NCBI RefSeq assembly: GCF_000522985.1
Contig: NZ_CP007128.1
Span: 744,001 to 808,000 of the forward strand
Reading direction: 5' to 3'
Length of the DNA: 64,000 nt
DNA from: Gemmatirosa kalamazoonensis
GTDB taxonomy: Bacteria; Gemmatimonadota; Gemmatimonadetes; Gemmatimonadales; Gemmatimonadaceae
Below are positions 59,004 through 64,000 of this stretch, in pieces. Within the stretch, counting starts at the first letter, position 1; every line of letters starts with the position of its first letter. The position numbers and the translations under genes are program-made. The notes under the pieces are model-generated. The model did not search any database, was not told the origin of the DNA, and worked only from the letters and a program-made list of their open reading frames with translations.

Positions 59004-59675
59004 ATGCCGCAGACGCTTCACACCACCGCCGGCGACATCCCCCTCGACGAGTACCGGCTGCGGCTGAACGGCCGCGAGTGGCGCGTGCTCCACACCGGCC
59101 AGGTGCTGTCGTTCGAGGACGAGCAGCGGTTCCTCGGCGAGGAGCGCGCGCGTGTCCCGTACGGCGTCGTGCTGTGGCCCGCCGCGATCGCGCTCGCGCA
59201 CGAGGTAGCGTCGCGCGGCGACGCGATGCGCGGCGCGCGGGTGCTGGAGCTCGGCGCGGGCACGGGGCTGCCGGGGATCGTCGCCGCGTCGCTCGGCGCG
59301 CGCGTCGTGCAGACCGACAAGCAGTCGGTCGCGCTCTCGGTCTGCCGCGACAACGGCGCGCGCAACGGCGCCGCGGGAATCGAGTACCGCACCGCCGATT
59401 GGGCCGCGTGGGACGACGCCGCGCGCTACGACGTCATCCTCGGCGCGGACGTCACCTACGGCGACGCGATGCATCCGCACCTGCGGCAGATCTTCGAGAC
59501 GAACCTCGCCCCCGGCGGACGCGTGCTGCTGTCCGACCCGTTCCGGCCGTTCAGCTACCGCTTCCTCGAGTCGCTCGACGCCGACGGCTGGACGATCACG
59601 TTCAGCAGGTGGCGCGTCGGCGAGGAGCGCGCGCCGCGGGCGATCGCCGTCTACGAGCTGACGCCGCCGCGATGA
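59004..59675 (+). CDS. SAM-dependent methyltransferase (METTL/EtfB-KMT-like)
   Basis: The 223-residue product has an N-terminal cap (residues 1-55), VPYGVVLWPAAIALAHEVAS (about 51-70), SAM motif I VLELGAGTGLPGIVAASLGA (about 80-99), an acidic QTDKQSVAL, DVILGADVTYGDAMHPHL (about 142-159) and APGGRVLLSDPFRP (about 168-181). The LWPAA and GADVTY blocks resemble the methyltransferase-16 family of protein-lysine or small-molecule methyltransferases (nicotinamide N-methyltransferase-like, Etf-beta lysine methyltransferase). The target is unknown. It overlaps the nucleosidase gene by four bases (ATGA), an attractive pairing because nucleosidases remove the S-adenosylhomocysteine product. Confidence 0.9.
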   Translation: MPQTLHTTAGDIPLDEYRLRLNGREWRVLHTGQVLSFEDEQRFLGEERARVPYGVVLWPAAIALAHEVASRGDAMRGARVLELGAGTGLPGIVAASLGARVVQTDKQSVALSVCRDNGARNGAAGIEYRTADWAAWDDAARYDVILGADVTYGDAMHPHLRQIFETNLAPGGRVLLSDPFRPFSYRFLESLDADGWTITFSRWRVGEERAPRAIAVYELTPPR

Positions 59676-60472
59676 CGCGCCGCGCGCGGCTGCTCCTGCT
59701 CTCGTTAGGCGCCCCCGTCGCGTCCGGCGCCCAGGAGCGCCGGGCCACGGTCGCCGTGCTCGGCGCCATCCCGGTGGAGGTGGAGCTGCTGCGCGCGCGG
59801 CTCCAGCACCCGGTCGTGCGCACGATCGGCGGGATCGAGTTCGCCGAGGGGCTGCTCGCCGGCCGCCGCGTCGTCGTGGCGCGCGTCGGCGTCGGCAAGG
59901 TGAACGCGGCGATGACGACGACGCTGCTCCTCGAGCACTACCGTCCGCGGCGCGTGATCTTCACCGGCGTCGCCGGCGCGCTCGACACCACGCTCGCGCC
60001 GGGCGACCTGGTGCTCGGCAGCTACGCCGCACAGCACGACCTCGGCGCGTGGGACGCGCGCGGCATGACGAACGCCACGAACGACTCGGCCACGGCGATC
60101 ACGAGCAACCCCGTGCGCTTCCCGGGCGACACGCTGCTGCTCCGCGTCGCGCGCACGGTGGCCGGCGCGCGCACCGGGTGGCACGTGCGCGAGGGCGGCG
60201 TGCTCACGGGCGACGTGTTCCTCGCGAACGACTCCGTGCGCCGCGACCTGCGGCGCCGCTTCCCCGACGCGCTCGCCGTGGAGATGGAGGGCGCCGCGGT
60301 CGCGCAGGTGTGCTGGCAGCAGGGCCGCGTGCCGCTGCTCGTGGTGCGCAGCATCAGCGACGGCGCGGGCGCGAAGGCGCGCGAGACGTTCGCCCAGTTC
60401 GTGCGCCGCGCCGCCGAGCGGTCGAGCGAGCTCGTGACGCGCATCGTGGCCGGGGTGCCGGCGTCGCGTTGA
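59672..60472 (+). CDS. Exported MTA/SAH nucleosidase-like phosphorylase-superfamily protein
   Basis: ATG at 59672 overlaps the methyltransferase stop. The 266-residue product starts with an apparent signal, RRARLLLLSLGAPVASGAQ (residues 3-21), unusual for this family. The enzyme core then has VAVLGAIPVEVELLRARL (about 27-44, MTAN Glu position), VVVARVGVGKVNAAMTTTLL (about 69-88), FTGVAGALDTTLAPGDLVLG (about 96-115), AVEMEGAAVAQVCWQ (about 208-222) with the MEG ribose-binding Glu, and RSISDGAGAKARETF with the catalytic Asp. It cleaves the glycosidic bond of nucleosides such as S-adenosylhomocysteine. A periplasmic location is inferred only from the signal. Confidence 0.88.
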   Translation: MTRRARLLLLSLGAPVASGAQERRATVAVLGAIPVEVELLRARLQHPVVRTIGGIEFAEGLLAGRRVVVARVGVGKVNAAMTTTLLLEHYRPRRVIFTGVAGALDTTLAPGDLVLGSYAAQHDLGAWDARGMTNATNDSATAITSNPVRFPGDTLLLRVARTVAGARTGWHVREGGVLTGDVFLANDSVRRDLRRRFPDALAVEMEGAAVAQVCWQQGRVPLLVVRSISDGAGAKARETFAQFVRRAAERSSELVTRIVAGVPASR

Positions 60473-60490
60473 GGGATGCGGGCTCGGCGT

Positions 60491-60728
60491 GTCTCACGCG
60501 GAGGCGCGGAGACCGTGGAGAGCCGCAGGGGGCTGCGCCTTTGAATTGAACCGCACAGGGCCGCAGAGGGCCGCAGAGGACTGCCTCTTTGTATCGAACC
60601 ACAGAGGACACGGAGGACACAGAGGGAACCCGTTCTCTTGAAGGGTTCTCCTCCGTGTCCTCTGTGTCCTCTGTGGTAAGAAAGCAGTTGCCGTTCTCTG
60701 CGGCCCTCTGCGGCCCTCGGCGGTTCAT
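60491..60728. repeat. Half CGCGGAG element followed by nested CCGCAGAGG palindrome
   Basis: 60491-60520 is a solitary left arm (TCTCACGCGGAGGCGCGGAG). 60546-60728 has outer GCAGAGG-unit arms with a few substitutions (CACAGGG, CTCGGCGG), and an inner palindrome of ACACGGAGG/ACACAGAGG units (60597-60677). It lies between convergent genes; nothing else is seen in this 300-base gap. Confidence 0.9.
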
Positions 60729-60773
60729 CTCGAGGAGGCCGCCCTCCGCGGTCCCAGCGCGAGGACTCGCTGC

Positions 60774-61435
60774 CTAACGGGCAGCACCCCCCATCAATCG
60801 GTCGAGCAGCGCGAGATCCCGCGCCGCCACGTCGGCGACCGCCGATGCGACGCGGGTCAGCGCGTCGATCACCTCGGCCGGGCTCGCGATGCGGCCCGCC
60901 TGCGCGTCGCCGCCCCATCGCACGAGCCGGATCGCGCGCGACGGCACGCGGCGCAGTCGCATGTCGTCCCACGGCAGCGCGTCGGTCGTCGATTCCACGC
61001 CCTCGGGGAGCGTGATCATCTCCCACAGCTCGCCCCGGCGCAGCACGCCGTCGGCGCCGAGTCCCACGACGGCGATGCGCGCCCCGCAGACCGTGTAGCC
61101 GCTTCCCGCGTTCTGCGGCACGGTGAGCGACAGGTAGCGGCCGAGCACCACACGGTGCGGCACCGCGCGCGGCGGCACGAGCCAGCCCCACGTGCCGGGC
61201 GCGCGCGGCACGCGGCCCGTGAACGGGTGCATCGGCAGGTCGTCGAAGTGCGTCGCCAGCTCGGCGGCGAGCCCCTGCGCCAGCTCGGCGAGCACGGCGC
61301 GCGGCGGCGCGCCGCCGGTCGTGCCGGTGAGGGCGGTGCGGATCTGCTGCAGCTGCGCGCGCGCGCGTGCGCGATCGCCTCGGCGGGATCGGGCGGGGCG
61401 GCGGCCAGCTCTCGGCGCGCGTCATCGGGCGTCAT
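60774..61435 (-). pseudogene. Unknown conserved-looking protein, frameshifted in a CG run
   Basis: ATG at 61435 starts TPDDARRELAAAPPDPAEA in one frame. Within the run ACGCGCGCGCGCAG (about 61356-61369) the natural continuation switches frame to AQLQQIRTALTGTTGGAPPR and proceeds to the stop at 60774; removing one CG pair or adding one base joins them into about 219 residues. The body contains MHPFTGRVPRAPGTWGWLVP, LSLTVPQNAGSGYTVCGARI and GELWEMITLPEGVESTTDAL. I do not recognise the family. If the frameshift is real, a shorter protein from GTG 61295 could still be made. A TACATT hexamer 6 bases before the ATG suggests a leaderless promoter. Confidence 0.6.
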
Positions 61436-61441
61436 GCGCGA

Positions 61442-61447
61442 AATGTA
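61442..61447 (-). promoter_or_regulatory. -10-like hexamer before a leaderless start
   Basis: TACATT on the coding strand lies 6 bases before ATG 61435, without a Shine-Dalgarno sequence. No -35 box is evident. Confidence 0.35.
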
Positions 61448-61578
61448 CGAGCGGGGACCGCGCCCGTGCGGCGGCCGGCGGCGGGATGCATCTTCCGCGA
61501 CGGACCGGCCCGGACGTGAACATGCGCACGCACCGCCCCCGCCGCCGCGCGGCGCCGCCACCGGCGTTAGGCACCTGA

Positions 61579-62121
61579 ATGGACGCGGCGCTCGGCACCG
61601 ACTCGCTCCGCCTCGCGCTCGACGCGCTGTCCCGCACGCGCCTCCTCGGCGCCGGCGTCGCGCTGTCGGCGGTGGTCGTGCCGCTCACCGCGATCGCCCT
61701 GCTCGCGCGCTGGCGGCCGCCCGGCGGGCGCGCGGTCCGCGCGACGCTGCGCACGGTCGGCTCGCTCACCGCGCTCGCGTACGGCGTGTATGGGGCGAGC
61801 CTCGCCGGGGAATGGGGGCGGCGCGCGGTGGGGCCCGCGCGCGGCCGCGTGGCGCGCGCGCTCGGCGCCCCGGTCGTCGCGGCGCTCGGGCGCTATCGCA
61901 CCGAGCATGGCGCGTATCCGCCGAGCCTGGCCGAGCTCGTGCCGCGCTACCTGCCCGAGACGGCGCTGGACGCGCCGACGCGGTCGCCGCTCGCGCACCC
62001 GTTCGAGTTCCGGACGCGCGGCGACGCATTCATGCTGCGGGTGCGCGAGGCGCCGCCGAGGTACAGCGGCTGCGAGTACTCGTCGCGGACGCAGCGGTGG
62101 TACTGCAGCGGGTACTTCTAG
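61579..62121 (+). CDS. Hypothetical membrane-anchored protein with pseudopilin-like tail domain
   Basis: I do not recognise a named family for this 180-residue protein. It has two hydrophobic segments, LGAGVALSAVVVPLTAIALL (about residues 23-42) and a weaker one near 58-75 (TVGSLTALAYGVYGASLAG). The C-terminal domain contains LGRYRTEHGAYPPSLAELVP (about 103-122) and RSPLAHPFEFRTRGDAF, followed by Cys, Tyr and Trp-rich TQRWYCSGYF. The YRxxxGxYPxSLxELVP pattern resembles the C-terminal region of type II secretion pseudopilins, where it follows the pilin helix. Without a prepilin signal it is probably a stand-alone periplasmic domain. Confidence 0.65.
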   Translation: MDAALGTDSLRLALDALSRTRLLGAGVALSAVVVPLTAIALLARWRPPGGRAVRATLRTVGSLTALAYGVYGASLAGEWGRRAVGPARGRVARALGAPVVAALGRYRTEHGAYPPSLAELVPRYLPETALDAPTRSPLAHPFEFRTRGDAFMLRVREAPPRYSGCEYSSRTQRWYCSGYF

Positions 62122-62134
62122 CAGATTGCGTCCC

Positions 62135-63049
62135 ATGACCCACGTCCCGGTCTTCGGCACGACGCTCGACGGTGTCCACTACGTCGAGCGCCCGAGCGCC
62201 TACGTCCTCGTGCGCGACGATGCCGGCGACCTCGCCGTCGTGCGCACGCCGAAGGGACACTTCCTTCCCGGCGGCGGCATCGAGGCCGGCGAGAGCGCGG
62301 AGACGGCCGCGGCGCGCGAGGCGCGCGAGGAGACGGGGCTCGTCGTCGACATCATCGGCACCGTGTGCCGCGCCGTGGAGTTCACGCGCGCGCTCGACGA
62401 GGACGCGTGGTACCGGAAGGTGAGCGCGTTCCTCGCCGCCCGCGTCGCCGAGCGCGCCGCCGCGGTCGAGCACGACCACGAGCTGCTCTGGCTCCCCGTC
62501 GCGCGCGCGCTCGACGCGCTCACGCCGCCGAGCCACCGGTGGGCCGTGGAGCGGTTCGCCGAGCCGCCGTACGCGGCCCGTCTGCGCGAGGTCGTCGATG
62601 CCGCAACGCGCGCGCTCGGCGCGATCGACGACGCGGCGAGCGCGCGCCGTCCCGCACCCGACAAGTGGTCGCCGCGCGAGATCGTCGGCCATCTCGTCGA
62701 CTCGGCGGCGAACAACCACGGCCGCTTCGTGCGCGCGCAGGCGCAGGACGACCTCGCATTCCCCGGCTACGCGCAGGAGGCGTGGGTGGACGCGCAGGGC
62801 TACCGGAGCGCGCCGTGGACGGATCTCGTCGCGCTGTGGGCCGCGTACAACCGTCACCTCGCGCGCGTCATGACGCTCGCCCCCGAGGCGGCACGCATGC
62901 GACCGCGGGCCCGCCACAACCTGGACGAGATCGGGTGGCGCGCCGTCCCCGCCGACGTGCCGGCGACGCTCGACCACCTCATGGCCGACTACGTCGACCA
63001 CCTCGAGCACCACCTGCGGCAGGTGCTCGGCCCCGACTGGAGCCGTTAG
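62135..63049 (+). CDS. Nudix hydrolase-DinB fusion protein
   Basis: The start is ATG at 62135. The 304-residue product joins two domains. Residues 1-140 are a Nudix fold with a perfect Nudix box (from GGIEAGESAETAAAREAREE to TGL, about residues 47-69). Residues 145-304 are a DinB-like four-helix bundle with KWSPREIVGHLVDSAANNHG (about 179-198, first His) and LMADYVDHLEHHLRQVLG (about 282-299, later His residues). Nudix enzymes hydrolyse nucleoside diphosphate derivatives; DinB bundles bind a metal and may transfer groups to thiols. The stop TAG lies in a GTTAGGC word 7 bases before the kinase gene. Confidence 0.9.
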   Translation: MTHVPVFGTTLDGVHYVERPSAYVLVRDDAGDLAVVRTPKGHFLPGGGIEAGESAETAAAREAREETGLVVDIIGTVCRAVEFTRALDEDAWYRKVSAFLAARVAERAAAVEHDHELLWLPVARALDALTPPSHRWAVERFAEPPYAARLREVVDAATRALGAIDDAASARRPAPDKWSPREIVGHLVDSAANNHGRFVRAQAQDDLAFPGYAQEAWVDAQGYRSAPWTDLVALWAAYNRHLARVMTLAPEAARMRPRARHNLDEIGWRAVPADVPATLDHLMADYVDHLEHHLRQVLGPDWSR

Positions 63050-63056
63050 GCGCGTC

Positions 63057-63569
63057 GTGCGCCGCGTGCTCGTCATCGGATCCGGCGGCGCCGGCAAGTC
63101 GACGTTCGCGACGCGGCTCGGCGCGGCGACGGGGCTGCCGGTGGTGCATCTCGACGCGTGCTACTGGCGCGCGGGATGGGATCCCACACCGGCCGACGAG
63201 TGGACGCGGACGGTCGACGCGCTCGCGGCGGGCGACGCGTGGATCATGGACGGCAACTACGGCGGCACGCTCGACCGCCGCCTCGCCCTGTGCGACACCG
63301 TCGTGTTCCTCGACCTGCCGCGCCTGCTCTGCGTGTGGCGCGCGGTGCGGCGCGCGGCGCGCTACGCCGGCCGCACGCGTCCCGACATGGCGCCCGGATG
63401 CCCGGAGCGCCTAACGTGGGAGTTCCTGCGGTGGATCTGGGACTACCCGCGCACGCGCCGCCCGGGCGTCCTGCGCAAGCTCGCCGCCGTCGCCGCCGAG
63501 AAGCGCGTCGTCATCCTTCGTTCGCGGCGCGACGTCGAGCGGTTCCTGCGCGACGCCGCGACCGGCTGA
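63057..63569 (+). CDS. P-loop NTPase, adenylate-kinase-like (FlaR-type)
   Basis: GTG at 63057 gives 170 residues. Walker A is VLVIGSGGAGKSTFATRLG (about residues 4-22); the fold continues with LDACYWRAGWDPTPADEW (about 32-49), DAWIMDGNYGGTLDRRL (about 60-76), VVFLDLPRLLCVWRAVRR (about 82-99) and a lid-like YPRTRRPGVL. This matches the topology-modulation/FlaR-like kinases, whose substrates are unknown. It lies 7 bases after the Nudix-DinB gene and may be co-transcribed with it. Confidence 0.88.
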   Translation: MRRVLVIGSGGAGKSTFATRLGAATGLPVVHLDACYWRAGWDPTPADEWTRTVDALAAGDAWIMDGNYGGTLDRRLALCDTVVFLDLPRLLCVWRAVRRAARYAGRTRPDMAPGCPERLTWEFLRWIWDYPRTRRPGVLRKLAAVAAEKRVVILRSRRDVERFLRDAATG

Positions 63570-63622
63570 CTCGCCCGGAGCACCCTGGCGCGCGTGACGA
63601 GCGGCGAGCATCGTCCGCCCTC

Positions 63623-64000
63623 GTGGCACCGCCCCGCTTTCTCCTCCGGCGCGCACGCGCCGCGTGTGCGGTCGCGTCGTTGGTCGCGGCCGGCTGCCGC
63701 CCCGAGCGGGCGCCGTCACCGCCCGCCGCGCCGGAGGGGATGGTCTACGTCCCGGGCGGCGTGGTGCACGTCGGCTCGACGCGGGGCGGGCCCGACGAGC
63801 GACCCGTGTTCGCGGCGCGGGTGCGCCCGTTCTTCCTCGACCGGCGCCTCGTCGCCGTCGCGCAGTTCCGCCGCTTCGTCGAGTCGACCCACTACGTGAC
63901 CGACGCCGAGCGATTCGGCGACGCGGGCGTGATGGATCCGGACACCGGCGAGTGGGTGCTCGTGTCCGGCGCCACGTGGCACCACCCGTTAGGCCCCGGC
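63623..64000 (+). CDS. Lipoprotein with formylglycine-generating-enzyme-like (SUMF1) domain, partial
   Basis: Only the N-terminal 126 residues are in the window. GTG at 63623 starts a lipoprotein signal, RRARAACAVASLVAAGCRPE, with lipobox VAAGC, followed by a short Pro-rich linker. The mature region reads GMVYVPGGVVHVGSTRGGPD (about residues 39-58), VRPFFLDRRLVAVAQFRRFV (about 68-87) and ATWHHPLGPG at the edge, the canonical opening of SUMF1/FGE-sulfatase-modifying domains. The catalytic Cys region lies outside the window. Exported SUMF1-like lipoproteins are common in Gemmatimonadota-like genomes, often without sulfatase activity. The start codon choice is moderately sure. Confidence 0.82.
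   Translation, partial: MAPPRFLLRRARAACAVASLVAAGCRPERAPSPPAAPEGMVYVPGGVVHVGSTRGGPDERPVFAARVRPFFLDRRLVAVAQFRRFVESTHYVTDAERFGDAGVMDPDTGEWVLVSGATWHHPLGPG

Noticed and set aside
4446-60728. Tandem units in intergenic regions as a CRISPR array
   Set aside because: The repeats are short, inverted across a centre and lack unique spacers of constant length; no cas gene is present.
2770-63994. TTAGGC as telomere-like repeats
   Set aside because: The word is scattered as single copies about 1.2 kb apart on average and never in tandem.
1-64000. tRNA, rRNA or riboswitch genes
   Set aside because: I looked in the gaps for tRNA-like cloverleaf sequences, rRNA blocks and conserved riboswitch cores and saw none.

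Overview
This window is GC-rich bacterial chromosome (about 70% G+C or more, judged by eye) with closely packed genes, many GTG starts and many 4-base ATGA/GTGA stop-start overlaps. Three orphan MacB/FtsX-type permeases (one paired with PadR), an ECF42 sigma factor with a YCII/DGPF protein, HTH-fused citrate synthase, M28 peptidase and BNR-propeller genes suggest Gemmatimonadota, possibly a Gemmatirosa-like organism, with Acidobacteriota as the alternative. That placement is inference; no rRNA or universal marker gene is present.

Layout. 1-4.4 kb: a partial dihydrofolate-reductase-fold protein, two YCII-domain proteins, an ECF42-type sigma factor and a coupled alpha/beta hydrolase. 4.5-8.4 kb: cupin, then a PadR regulator with a large orphan permease. 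8.4-16.1 kb: a His-rich miniprotein, an orphan protein with histidyl-tRNA-synthetase-like motifs, a Tat-exported alpha-galactosidase-like protein, an L-lactate-dehydrogenase-family enzyme, small exported or membrane proteins, a Tat-exported amidase and an AlkB-like dioxygenase. 16.2-20.4 kb: a second orphan permease, a frameshifted relic, a MaoC hydratase and an ACT protein. 20.7-23.3 kb: MoeB-rhodanese, MoaD and a BNR propeller. 23.5-27.9 kb: exported DUF305, LVIVD-repeat, SGNH and dienelactone-hydrolase-like proteins. 27.9-30.2 kb: two divergent citrate-synthase homologues. 30.4-33.3 kb: an HhH protein with a frameshift and a penicillin-acylase-family enzyme. 33.4-39.6 kb: an ArsR regulator and a complete RND efflux operon with shared candidate operators. 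39.7-47.8 kb: a UvrA-like protein, a flavin monooxygenase-LuxR-helical protein operon and an M28 peptidase. 47.9-51.7 kb: a translationally coupled operon (DAACS transporter, GNAT, methyltransferase, dimethylargininase, GNAT). 51.9-56.1 kb: LptG, DinB, DUF488, DHFR-fold, nitroreductase and VOC proteins. 56.5-64 kb: a third orphan permease, a methyltransferase, an exported nucleosidase, a frameshifted gene, a Nudix-DinB fusion, a P-loop kinase and a partial lipoprotein with a formylglycine-generating-enzyme-like domain.

The most striking structure lies between the genes. More than twenty long intergenic palindromes occupy many of the non-coding gaps. They fall into at least eight sequence families that share one design: each arm is built from two to four tandem copies of an 8-11 base unit, some families have fixed terminal inverted repeats, and several are nested inside one another. 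A second genome-style signal is the heptamer GTTAGGC/GCCTAAC, which I counted about 51 times by hand against about 6 expected from composition; it occurs in coding frames, in stop codons and between genes. I also see a set of genes with a -10-like hexamer 6-8 bases before the start codon (probable leaderless transcripts), and two genes frameshifted inside CG-dinucleotide runs. No tRNA, rRNA, CRISPR array or transposase gene was recognised.
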